Part shown: in pieces, positions 28,152 to 36,450 of the stretch
How positions within the stretch are numbered: position 1 is the stretch's first letter
Layout of the letters: every line of letters starts with the position of its first letter
Origin: JANXQG01 sp963719885
GTDB lineage: Bacteria; Planctomycetota; Planctomycetia; Pirellulales; Thermoguttaceae
DNA: 64,000 bases
Direction: 5' to 3'
Assembly: GCA_963719885.1 (NCBI GenBank)
Contig: CAVRDP010000002.1
Span: forward strand, 124,001-188,000
Notes under the pieces: generated by a model
Databases searched by the model: none
Seen by the model: the letters and a program-made list of their open reading frames with translations, nothing else
Told to the model about the DNA's origin: nothing
Translations under genes and position numbers: made by a program

Positions 28152-30365
28152 CTAACGCCCCAGTTGCAACAAAGTGTCGAACAATTGTGTTGCCGTCGTA
28201 ATGATCCGCGAGTTGGCTTGATACATCGTCGAGGCATTAATCAGGTCGATCAGGCTCCCGCCGATGTCGGTATTCGACATCTCCAGCGATCCGGTCTGGA
28301 TGGTGCCCATTCCCGTCTCGCCCGGGTTGGCCAAGATCGGCAGCCCCGAATTGACGCCGGTAGCGTACATGTTTTGCCCCACCTGATCCAGACCAATTGG
28401 ATTGGCGAATCCCGCCAGTTGGATCTGCCCCAAGTTCTGACTGATGCCGTTGCTGAAAACACCGCTGATCAGGCCCGAATCGCTGATATTAAAACTGTTC
28501 AGCAAGCCTGGAGCGGAACCGTCCTGGCTGGCCACGGACAACGACGCGGTACTTGCGGCAAGGCCGGAGACTTGGGAAAAATCGAGGTTGAATTGCAGGG
28601 GTTTGACCGATGGCTCGTTGGCCCGCCCGATGGACACGGTCGTATTGGTTGATGAGGCCAAGTTGCCTTGGCCGTCGAAGCTGATCAGGCCCGTGCCGAC
28701 GGCGATACCCTGTTGTTGCCCGTTGCCGGGGTCGTTTTGACCGCAGTCGGCATACCAGCGGTAGGTGGTGGCAGTGCTGCTGACGCTTTGCAGAACGGCG
28801 GTGATGTTCACCGAGAGCGCCGTGCCCAGGCTGTCGTAGGCAACCATGCTGGTCATCGCACCCTGGCCGACCGCGGATTGAGTTGAATCGAAGGGCAGGT
28901 CCACGTTGTTCGTGGTGGGCGGATTACCGCTGGTCAATTGCAGCGCGGAAAGACCGATGCTGGCGGCTTCAAGGACGCCGTCATCGCTCACGATCTGGAT
29001 GCGGCCGGCGGCGGTGATGCTCACACCCGCGGCCTGGCCGGTGCCGCTATCGTCGGGAATCGGGTTCGTCGGATCGCTGCCGGGAGGCGACTGGATGCCG
29101 AGAGAGTCTTGCAGAAAAGCCGCCAGTTGACCGAGTGTCGAAGTGCTCGTGATGGTAAACGTTTGCGGGGTCAAAGTGCTGCCGCCCTTGCTTCCCGTGA
29201 AAGTCAGAGTGGCCGTTGGATTTGGATTCGCTGCCGTCGCAGCGGGAAGCGGAAAGGGGTTCGAGTAGGTTCCGGATGAGGGGTCATATTGTACGACGTT
29301 CGTCAACAACGTGGAGCTCGTGACGGGCGGGCCGCTGAAATTCAAGACCTGGCCCCCGGTTACGCTGACCGAATTAGGGTCCGGAGCAACCAAGGTATCG
29401 CTGCTGTTGCGGATCTCATCATCGGGGAAGTCGTCGACAAAGGCGTAATTCGGGACCGTGTTCAGGGTCGCCACCGGCACGTCGCCGATTTCATAGTAAT
29501 TCGTGTCGCCCGGCACATCGGTCGTGTCGCGATAGATCCGCACGTCGGTCCATGTCCCCCCGGGGTTCGGCAAATTCGAGAGCGAGATCTCGTTGCTGCT
29601 CAACGTCCCTGAGGGGACCGGCACCAGTTGCGGCCGGCTTTCCGTGTTGGTCGCGCTATTGTAGTAGGTCACGTAATAGTTGTAGTCGCCGGTGAGCTGG
29701 CCGGCCTGACCTTGGACTATGCTCGCTTGGAAAGGTGCACCGCCATTGGCGTAGGGATAGGTGATGTTCTCATCGGTGAGCGCGTCCGACTGGCTGATCG
29801 CGGCCGTGTTGGCAATGTCGCCGACGGGCGTCAGCGAGCCTTGCAAAGTGGCTTCCGTCGTGGCTTTGGCCACCATGGCCGTGCCGAGGGGGATACTGAG
29901 CGGCTGAAGCTGTGACGTATCGATCTCGAACTGGTCGTTGACGCCGTAGCCCAGCAGCCGGTTGCCGGTGCTCGTGACCAGTTGATTCTGGGCGTTGGTC
30001 GAAAAGGCGCCGTTGCGGGTATAATTGTCCTGGTCATTTTGGCCCTGGACGATGAAGAAACCTTGACCCTGGATGGCCAGGTCGGTGGAACTAGTGGCCG
30101 TGGAGACGGTGCCTTGCGTGAAATTGGGCGTGATTTCCGCGACCTCCACGCCGAGGCCCTCTTGCTCTGGATTGGTGCCGCCCTCGGCGGCGGTGGGCGC
30201 TGAGCCAACGCTCTGCGTTTGCAGGAACTGGGTTGCAAAGTCCACGGCGGAGGCCTTGAAGCCGACGGTGTTCGCGTTGGCCATGTTGTTGCCGACGACG
30301 CCGATCTCCGTTTCCGACGCGTTCAAGCCCGTTAGGGCCGTATTCATGGCGGATGCCAGACTCAT
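28152..30365 (-). CDS. flgE: Flagellar hook protein FlgE, enlarged
   Basis: Hook subunit secreted through the flagellar export apparatus. The N-terminal D0 motif (SLASAMNTALTGLNASETEI, then GNNMANANTVGFKAS) and the C-terminal D0 (LEMSNTDIGGSLIDLINAST, then YQANSRIITTATQLFDTLLQ) are canonical. At 737 residues it is much longer than the ~400 of enterobacteria. One insert (~residues 215-320, GDYNYYVTYYNSATNTESRP and VRIYRDTTDVPGDTNYYEIG) resembles a fibronectin-III-like domain, and a second region has FTITSTSTLGQLAAFLQ. These would be surface-exposed hook domains. No hairpin element is inserted in this gene. Confidence 0.95.
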   Translation of the reverse strand: MSLASAMNTALTGLNASETEIGVVGNNMANANTVGFKASAVDFATQFLQTQSVGSAPTAAEGGTNPEQEGLGVEVAEITPNFTQGTVSTATSSTDLAIQGQGFFIVQGQNDQDNYTRNGAFSTNAQNQLVTSTGNRLLGYGVNDQFEIDTSQLQPLSIPLGTAMVAKATTEATLQGSLTPVGDIANTAAISQSDALTDENITYPYANGGAPFQASIVQGQAGQLTGDYNYYVTYYNSATNTESRPQLVPVPSGTLSSNEISLSNLPNPGGTWTDVRIYRDTTDVPGDTNYYEIGDVPVATLNTVPNYAFVDDFPDDEIRNSSDTLVAPDPNSVSVTGGQVLNFSGPPVTSSTLLTNVVQYDPSSGTYSNPFPLPAATAANPNPTATLTFTGSKGGSTLTPQTFTITSTSTLGQLAAFLQDSLGIQSPPGSDPTNPIPDDSGTGQAAGVSITAAGRIQIVSDDGVLEAASIGLSALQLTSGNPPTTNNVDLPFDSTQSAVGQGAMTSMVAYDSLGTALSVNITAVLQSVSSTATTYRWYADCGQNDPGNGQQQGIAVGTGLISFDGQGNLASSTNTTVSIGRANEPSVKPLQFNLDFSQVSGLAASTASLSVASQDGSAPGLLNSFNISDSGLISGVFSNGISQNLGQIQLAGFANPIGLDQVGQNMYATGVNSGLPILANPGETGMGTIQTGSLEMSNTDIGGSLIDLINASTMYQANSRIITTATQLFDTLLQLGR

Positions 30366-30490
30366 GATTTATCGCTCCTTAAAGAAGTTGGAACTTGGAA
30401 CTTGAAAGTTAGGGTTTAGAACTTAGGGCTTAGAACTTAGGAAAGCGACCTACGATCTAAGTTCCAAGAACTAAGGTCTAAGAACGATGC
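30366..30490. repeat. Short tandem-like spacer repeats (TTAGAACTTAGG type)
   Basis: Repeated words GAACTTGGAACTTGAAAG, TTTAGAACTTAGGGCTTAGA and their reverse forms (CTAAGTTCCAAGAACTAAGG) fill the gap between flgD and flgE; the inverted halves could fold. The same word family occurs at 40639-40700. Confidence 0.75.
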
Positions 30491-30928
30491 TCACCCGCTG
30501 CTGCCAACCGGCGAGATCTGCGTCACGTTATTCAACGGGAGGGTCGAACTACCCACGTTCAAAAGCGAACTGCCGTTGGAAATCGAAACCGAATTGACGA
30601 CGCCGTTCACCTGGTTACCGTTGGCATCCAGTCCGCTCACGGTTGCGCCGATGAGACTTCCGGCCGAGGCGATGCTCTGGCCCAAGGCCACCGACTGTAA
30701 GGTGCTCGTCAACTGCTGGTTGGACTCGATCGACTGGATCTGGCTCACCTGGTTCATCAGGTCGGTATTGGTCATCGGTTGCGTCGGATCCTGGTTCTGC
30801 AATTCGGTCACGAGCATCTGCGTGAAATCGCTGACGGTGAGCGATTGCAGGCTGCTCGTGCTGGCCGAACTGGAACTGGCGGTCGCGGCGGCGGCGGCTG
30901 CTGCGGAAGCGGCGGACGTAGTGGACAT
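30491..30928 (-). CDS. flgD: Flagellar hook-capping scaffold FlgD
   Basis: 145 residues. The N-terminal half has the FlgD signature LTVSDFTQMLVTELQNQDPT then QPMTNTDLMNQVSQIQSIES, and the following GQSIASAGSLIGATVSGLDA is the usual bridge. A short beta-rich tail (VNSVSISNGSSLLNVGSSTL) replaces the larger Tudor/FnIII hook-cap domains of longer FlgD proteins. The first ~25 residues are a Ser/Ala-rich low-complexity run. It precedes flgE and follows fliK, the classical order. Confidence 0.93.
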   Translation of the reverse strand: MSTTSAASAAAAAAATASSSSASTSSLQSLTVSDFTQMLVTELQNQDPTQPMTNTDLMNQVSQIQSIESNQQLTSTLQSVALGQSIASAGSLIGATVSGLDANGNQVNGVVNSVSISNGSSLLNVGSSTLPLNNVTQISPVGSSG

Positions 30929-30996
30929 GATGGCTCCTTTTTTGAAACGGGAAACGGGTTGTTGGCGGTCGTGGTACTGGTATCACACGACGATGT

Positions 30997-33206
30997 TCAA
31001 GTGTCCTTCGACTTCACCGGGCGCCACGGCGCCGCCTCGACGGGCACCCGGTACCCCGGGTCGTCGGGCGACGGGCCGCTGCCGCGGAAAGGCGCGCGGA
31101 CGACCGCTGCGCTGGGATTCTGCGAAGGATCCTGGTACTGCGACGACTGGTTGGACATGCCGCTGCCGGAGCGGTCCATCAGGTCAACGTCGAAACGCTG
31201 TACTTTGATGTCTTGCTGGGCCAGCCGTTCGCGGAGGGCCGGGAGGTTGTCCAAGAGAATGTTTCGCGCGGCGGGCGTTTCGGCCTCGACGCGGGCGGTC
31301 ATCGCCCCCTTGGAAACGTTGATTTCAATACGGAGCGAGCCGAGTTCCGGAGGACTCAGCCGCAAGCGGATACTGCCGCCCTGGCCGCTCATGTCCTGGA
31401 AGGCCTGCTCCACGCGCTGCACGAAGCGCACACGGTCGGCCTGGCTCAAAGTAGTATCGGCCGTTTGTGTCGTGCTCGAGCCGCTGCCCGCCGCAGTCGA
31501 GTTTTGCGCAACCGTTTGCGGCGCCGCGGCCGTGGGGCCGGACGGCGAGTTCCCGGCCTGCGTTGCCGTTGCGTTCGTGTCGTTGGCGGAAGTGGATTGC
31601 GAAAGCGTTTCGACAGCCGATTGTGCGTGTTGTTCTCGCAGCGACTGCAAGCCGATCACCGAAGTTGCCTCGTCGTTGGCCAGCGCTGCCGACGCAGCGA
31701 CCGTATCGGCCGCTTCCGTGGCAGGCGCCACGCCAGCGCCGCCCACGATGGCGGACTGCGACCCGGAGGTCGACGGCAGTTTGGGATCCGCCGTTGTTCT
31801 TTCCTTCGGGGCCGGATTGGTCGGATCGGTCGGGGCCGCGGTTGTCGTTTGAGCCACGGTCGCTGTGCTCTGTGCCACCGCCGCTGTGTTCTGCGCCACC
31901 GTCGCTGTGTTCTGCACCACCGTCGCTGTGTTCTGCACCACCGCCGCTGTGCTCTGCGCCACCGCCGCTGTCGTCTGCGCCACGGCCGTTGTGCTCTGCG
32001 CCACGGCCGTTGTGCTCTGCGCCACCGCCGTTGTGCTCTGGGCCACGGCCGGGGTGCTCTGCGCCACGGACGCTGTGCTCTGGGCCACGGCCGTTGTGCT
32101 CTGCGCCACGGCCGCTGTGCTCTGCGCCACGGCCGGTGTGCTCTGCGCCACGGCCGGTGTGCTCTGCGCCACGGCCGGTGTGCTCTGCGCCACGGCCGGT
32201 GTGCCTGCGCCACGGCCGGTGTGCTCTGCGCCACGGCCGCTGTGCTCTGTGCCACAGCCGGTGTGCTCTGCGCCACGGCCGGTGTGCTCTGTGCCACGAC
32301 TGCTGTTGTCTGCACCACGGCCGCTGTGTTTCGCACAACGACCGGTGTCGTTTGTGCCGCCATCGGTCTGGTCTGTGTTTCGGCCGGTGTGGTTCGCGCC
32401 GTGGCCAGCATGGTCGGCGTCGCGGCAGTTTGTGCGACGACGGCCTGGCCGTTAGTGTTGGCCAACGAAGTGGCAGTCGTTTGCTGCGCTTTGATGGCGA
32501 CCGGCCCGGCCGCGGATGTGTCGTTTTGTTTCGCGCTGACCGATGGAGTCGCCGTTGCCGTTGGGGCATTACCCGCAGATGTGCCTTTGCCCCCAGCCAT
32601 CGGGAGCAGGTTCGTCGACCATGGGTACACGGTGCCCGCCGCGACCGTGCGGATATCGACGACAACTGCCGCAACGTCGTCCTTCGTTACCTGACCCGGA
32701 GTACCGGGTGCCCCGGCATCGTTTCCCTGAGCGTTGCCGGATGGGTGGTTGGAGTCCTGGCGCGATCGCCCGTTGCCGGCGTTTTGCTTGCCGTGGTTCC
32801 GATTGCGGTACAAAGTCGTTGTCGCGTCGTTGTTTGTTGACGTCGACTGCGTCGACTCGGCAGGTGATGAGGACGCCGGCGTCGCAGCTTGTCGCTCGGA
32901 TGCTGAATTATCGTCGGTCTTCTGCGACTCGCGATTTGCAGAACGCGAAATCGGTGGATTAGGCGCGGCGTTGGTAACTTGTGATGCAGGCGACCCGGTC
33001 GTATCGCTGGACGATGTACTCGTAGGTTCGCCGCCGACCGTGGGTACACCGTGCCCGGCCGCCGCATGCGTTGCTTGCGTTTGGGCCTGTTGCAAATAAT
33101 CGCCGAACACGGTTTGCGAGTTCGCCGTATTGCTGGCGACGGTAGCAGTATACTGTGGTTGGGCTGCGGCTGACCGCATCGAAAGATCGAGATTCATCGC
33201 CGACAT
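30997..33206 (-). CDS. fliK: Flagellar hook-length control protein FliK with ~24 heptad repeats; one frameshift
   Basis: Secreted ruler and substrate-switch protein. The C-terminal Flg-hook domain is clear: GGSIRLRLSPPELGSLRIEI, NVSKGAMTARVEAETPAARN and LLDNLPALRERLAQQDIKVQ. The N-terminal ~300 residues are Ser/Thr/Ala-rich with four hairpin elements. Between them lies a run of about 24 seven-residue repeats of type VAQSTPA, encoded by a 21-bp tandem array at about 31850-32350. One array unit is 20 bp long (near 32203), which shifts the frame; the domain is intact on either side. Start MSAMNLDLSM at 33206. The repaired length is ~736 residues. Confidence 0.88.
31042..31063 (+). repeat. Covarying hairpin element, copy 20
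   Basis: Arms ACCCGG/CCGGGT, loop TACC. Near the fliK C-terminus, encoding DPGYRVP. Confidence 0.92.
31850..32350. repeat. 21-bp tandem array (about 24 units) inside fliK
   Basis: The unit reads GTGCTCTGCGCCACGGCCGG(T) on the plus strand and encodes heptads VAQSTPA, VAQSTTA, VAQSTAA or VVQNTAT on the minus strand. Units near the centre (about 32090-32260) are almost identical; units at both edges are more diverged, the usual picture of an array that grows internally. One unit has lost a base near 32203. Confidence 0.92.
32616..32637 (-). repeat. Covarying hairpin element, copy 21
   Basis: Arms ACCGTG/CATGGT (one G-T pair), loop TACC. In fliK, encoding GTVYPWS. Confidence 0.9.
32692..32713 (-). 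repeat. Covarying hairpin element, copy 22
   Basis: Arms ACCCGG/CCGGGT, loop TACT. In fliK, encoding GAPGTPGQ. Confidence 0.9.
33035..33056 (-). repeat. Covarying hairpin element, copy 23
   Basis: Arms ACGGTG/CACGGT with one mismatch, loop TACC. In fliK, encoding GHGVPTVGG. Confidence 0.82.
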
Positions 33207-33207
33207 G

Positions 33208-33900
33208 TTACTTTCCCGGCCCCTTGGGCGGTTGAAGTTTCTTTCCGCTTTCATCGACCATCTCCGCGGTGGGTTGTCCCTGGCGGATGCGATTCAGGAC
33301 CTCGCCGACTTGCTCCATCTCGGTGGCGGTCTTGAACTCGGCGATGATCTTGGCCCGCTTGTTGTCAGTCATGCCGGACAAGAGCTTGACCACAACGTCG
33401 ATGTCGCCTTTTGCCAGACTTTGCGCGAGTAGTTCTTTGGCCTGTTTGGGCTTGAGCGTCTGCAAGGTCTGCAAGACGTTGTCCGTGCCCGCGGCCGAAG
33501 CGCTCGTGCTCAGTTCGTCGAGCTTGGCCTGCAAATCGTCGCGTAACGACTGCACGCGTTTTCTTTCATCGGCAATCTTGTTAAGTTCCTCTTGGAATTG
33601 GCGGATATTCGCCCGCACCATTAGTTCGCGTTGCTCCAGTTCGCGGGCCTTAAGTCCCTGGGCGGCGAGGGACTGTTCGTAGGCCGGTTGCTCGGCGTCG
33701 CGTTCCTTCTTCGGTGGAGGGGGAGGCAAGAGCGACTCGGGGTTCTTGCCCTGCAGGATGGCCATGGCCTGCCCGAAACGCTCGCGGTCGACCTTCCATG
33801 AATGCGCGTAGAACGGGATCAATACTGCGGCGGCGATGACGGTAGCCACGCACGTGGCGGCGACGAGCGAGACCAGCATGCCCAGCCATTTGCCGATCAT
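33208..33900 (-). CDS. MotE-like / MgtE-N-type flagellar membrane protein
   Basis: 230 residues. An N-terminal membrane span (MLVSLVAATCVATVIAAAVL), a Pro-rich stretch (LLPPPPPKKERDAEQ), a long coiled coil (REL..FQEELNKIADERKRVQS, LRDDLQAKLDEL) and a C-terminal helical domain (GDIDVVVKLLSGMTDNKRAK, IIAEFKTATEMEQVGEVLNR). This layout matches MotE-type chaperones and flagellar proteins with an MgtE N-terminal-like domain, encoded between fliJ and fliK in many species. MotE helps stator function; equivalence here is inferred from layout and place. Its start overlaps the end of fliJ by 4 bases. Confidence 0.75.
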   Translation of the reverse strand: MIGKWLGMLVSLVAATCVATVIAAAVLIPFYAHSWKVDRERFGQAMAILQGKNPESLLPPPPPKKERDAEQPAYEQSLAAQGLKARELEQRELMVRANIRQFQEELNKIADERKRVQSLRDDLQAKLDELSTSASAAGTDNVLQTLQTLKPKQAKELLAQSLAKGDIDVVVKLLSGMTDNKRAKIIAEFKTATEMEQVGEVLNRIRQGQPTAEMVDESGKKLQPPKGPGK

Positions 33901-34371
33901 GGCATTTCCTCCTGGGCCGCCTGGAGGACTTGCCGGAACGCCTGCTGCGCGGCTACTTCATCGAGCCGTTTGGCCTCTTGCAGATCCTCTTCGCGGCGGT
34001 GTTGCTCGGCCTGGCGCTCGCGGAGCTTTTCCAGCACGCGGACTTCACGATCGGCCTCGACCAAGGCCTGGCGGCGGCGCTCGATCTCGGTAGCCACCGT
34101 CTCCCGTTGCTCGCGCGATGTCTCGCTGCTGTGCCCGTGCCACGAGTTCGTAGCGCTGGGCCTCGACGAGACGGTCGATATCGACGACGCCGGGCGAAGC
34201 CTTCCTCCGGCAGAATGCCCGCAGCGCGTCGAGTTCCCGGCCCAGGCCTTCGAACTGTTTGGCGAGGACCTCGTCGACGCGGTAGGCCTCGGCCAGCGCA
34301 GCACGGCATTCGTCGCGTCGCGACTCACGCAATCGAAGCAAAGCCGCCAACCGGAACGTGAATCTAGCCAT
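33897..34371 (-). CDS. fliJ: Flagellar export chaperone FliJ, one frameshift
   Basis: Soluble coiled-coil component of the export ATPase complex. The start MARFTFRLAALLRLRESRRD is the FliJ hallmark (F-x-F-R-L-x-x-L-L-x-x-R). The N-terminal part ends ELVARAQQRDIAR. The coiled-coil continues one frame away as EQRETVATEIERRRQALVEA, DREVRVLEKLRERQAEQHRR, with the typical FliJ ending DEVAAQQAFR. One extra base near 34108-34116 explains the break. The repaired length is ~157 residues. It lies 2 bases after fliI. Confidence 0.88.
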
Positions 34372-34373
34372 GA

Positions 34374-35750
34374 TTACGTCTTGCCTCCCGCGGGCACCGT
34401 GGCGGGCGCCGTGTGCGCACGGTTGCGGTCGGCCGCCAAGCGTTGCTGCGCCTTTTGGTATAACGAGAAGAGGCCCTGCCGCGCATCGTCCACCGAAGAG
34501 GGTTGATCGACGCGCTGGCGCAGGAAGCCGTTCAGGTCGTCTTGCATGTCGATGGCGGCATCGACGAGCTTGTTGCCCCCGCGGCGATAGGCCCCGATGG
34601 AGATCAGGTCTTCGTGATCGCGATACGCAGCCAGGAGACTGCGAACCAAGATGGCCGCGCGGCGATGCTCCTCGCCGGCGAGGTCGGACATCAGGCGGCT
34701 GAGGCTTGTCAAGACATCGATGGCCGGATAGTGGCCCCGGCTGGCGAGGCTGCGGGAGAGCCACGTATGGCCGTCCAACAGGCCGCGAACGGCGTCGGCA
34801 ATCGGCTCGTTGGGATCGTCGCCTTCGACGAGCACGGAAAAGAACGCCGTGATGCTCCCCGCAGGGCTCCGTCCGGCCCGTTCGATCAGCTTGGGCAGCA
34901 AAGCGAAGACGGAAGGCGGATAACCGCGCGTGGCCGGCGGTTCGCCCGCGGCCAGGCCGATCTCGCGCTGGGCCATAGCATAACGGGTGACCGAATCCAT
35001 CAGCAGCATGACGTCCTTGCCCTGGTCGCGGAAATACTCGGCGATCGTCGCGGCGCTAGCGGCCGCCTGCACGCGGACCAAGGCCGGCTCGTCGCTGGTG
35101 GCCACGACTACGACGCTCCGGGCTAACCCCTGCGGACCGAGGTCGCGCTCGATGAACTCGTTCACCTCGCGGCCGCGCTCGCCGATCAGGGCGATGACGT
35201 TTACATCGGCCGAGGTATAGCGGGCCATCATCCCTAACAACACGCTCTTGCCCACGCCGGACCCGGCAAAGATTCCCATGCGCTGCCCTCTGCCGCAGGT
35301 CAAGAGGCCATCGATCGCGCGAATGCCGGTGTCCAACGGCCGGTCGATCCGCGGCCGCGTACAGGCATGCGGCGGCTGGCGGTCGAGCGATGCCCGTTCG
35401 GCCAGCGCCGGTTGCGGCCTGCCGTCCACGGCGCGGCCGGAGGCGCCGAGCACTCGTCCCAGCAACCCGCTGCCGACACGCAGCCACCGCGCCGTCTGCC
35501 GCAATCGTACGCGATTGCCGTGACGGATGCCCGCAAGGGCGCTCAAGGGGTAGAGCAACGTCATTTCATTACGGAAACCAATCACTTCGGCCAACAGCGG
35601 CGCGCCGCTTTCCCGCTGAATTTCCGCGATCGCCCCCACCGGCGCAGGAAAGCCGGCCGCCGAGATCGTCATGCCGACCGTCTGCGCCACGCTGCCGGTG
35701 ATGGCCGTGGTCATGACGCGATCGAGTTGCTCGATAATCGGAAGGGTCAT
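34374..35750 (-). CDS. fliI: Flagellum-specific ATPase FliI
   Basis: Export ATPase of 458 residues related to F1-beta. Walker A is GIFAGSGVGKSVLLGMMARY, followed by VNVIALIGERGREVNEFIER; Walker B is DVMLLMDSVTRYAMAQREIG. The segments RGYPPSVFALLPKLIERAGR and SITAFFSVLVEGDDPNEPIA, then RGHYPAIDVLTSLSRLM, are diagnostic. Its ATG overlaps the fliH stop (ATGA). A longer reading frame upstream is the out-of-frame fliH region. fliJ follows after 2 bases, giving the classical fliHIJ block. Confidence 0.96.
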   Translation of the reverse strand: MTLPIIEQLDRVMTTAITGSVAQTVGMTISAAGFPAPVGAIAEIQRESGAPLLAEVIGFRNEMTLLYPLSALAGIRHGNRVRLRQTARWLRVGSGLLGRVLGASGRAVDGRPQPALAERASLDRQPPHACTRPRIDRPLDTGIRAIDGLLTCGRGQRMGIFAGSGVGKSVLLGMMARYTSADVNVIALIGERGREVNEFIERDLGPQGLARSVVVVATSDEPALVRVQAAASAATIAEYFRDQGKDVMLLMDSVTRYAMAQREIGLAAGEPPATRGYPPSVFALLPKLIERAGRSPAGSITAFFSVLVEGDDPNEPIADAVRGLLDGHTWLSRSLASRGHYPAIDVLTSLSRLMSDLAGEEHRRAAILVRSLLAAYRDHEDLISIGAYRRGGNKLVDAAIDMQDDLNGFLRQRVDQPSSVDDARQGLFSLYQKAQQRLAADRNRAHTAPATVPAGGKT

Positions 35751-36389
35751 GGCCGCAATTCCTCTTCCACGCGGGCAAGCTGGGCTTCGATCGTCTGATC
35801 GATCGAGCCGAAACGGGTTTCCACGCGGCAACCGCCCGGCGAAACCGAGGCATCGGCAACGATTTGCGTCTCGCCCAGTCCCGACATCTCCTGGACCAGC
35901 AATTGCACCTGGTTGTGCAGGGCCCGATGGTCGTCGGGATTCAGCAGCAAACGCACGCAGCCGGCGCCGGCCGCCAGTTGCAGCGCCTCGCGAATCAAGG
36001 TCAGAGGGATATTCGGTTGCCGCGTCAATTCGCCGCGGATGAGCCGCTTGGCAATTTCCGCCGCCAAATGAATGCCGGCCGTTTCCCACTGGGCCAGCCA
36101 CGCCTGTTTGGCCTGATGGATATCGAGGATCGCCTGTCGCAGGGCAAGGATGACCGTGGAAAGCTGCTTCTGAATCATCTGGTCCACTTCGGCCAGCGCC
36201 GCCTGCCGACCGTCGGCCTGGGCTTGCGCGGGCGGCGGCTGCCTCCTGCTTGGCCTGGACGACGATCTTGGCCGCGTCGAGGCGGACCTGGTCGAGGTAC
36301 TTCTTCGCCTGGCCGGCCATATCGTCGAAGTTGAACGCCACGCCGGCCGTAGCCATGTTCTGGTCGGTAGCGCGAAGGATCGTGGGCAT
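35747..36389 (-). CDS. fliH: Flagellar assembly protein FliH, one frameshift
   Basis: Negative regulator and stalk partner of FliI. The N-terminal part (FNFDDMAGQAKKYLDQVRLD, AAKIVVQAKQEAAAARA) is in one frame. The rest (QADGRQAALAEVDQMIQKQL, AWLAQWETAGIHLAAEIAKR, LIRGELTRQPNIPLTLIREA, then VSPGGCRVETRFGSIDQTIE) is in the next. The ending VSPGGCRVET..GSIDQTIE..L is the FliH/SctL C-terminal signature. One extra C in the run near 36226-36234 would restore the frame if removed. The repaired length is ~213 residues; its stop overlaps fliI. Confidence 0.88.
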
Positions 36390-36450
36390 AGCTACTCAGT
36401 CAGTTTTCCACCGACGCGGGGTCGGTGGGGACATTACCAGTTTGTGTATC

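Noticed and set aside
31850..32350. CRISPR-like array
   Set aside because: Units are contiguous 21-bp tandem repeats without spacers and lie in frame inside fliK.
34045..34764. Separate 239-residue gene
   Set aside because: Its N-terminal part is a shadow of fliI; only the segment from MARFTFRLAALL is real, as the start of fliJ.
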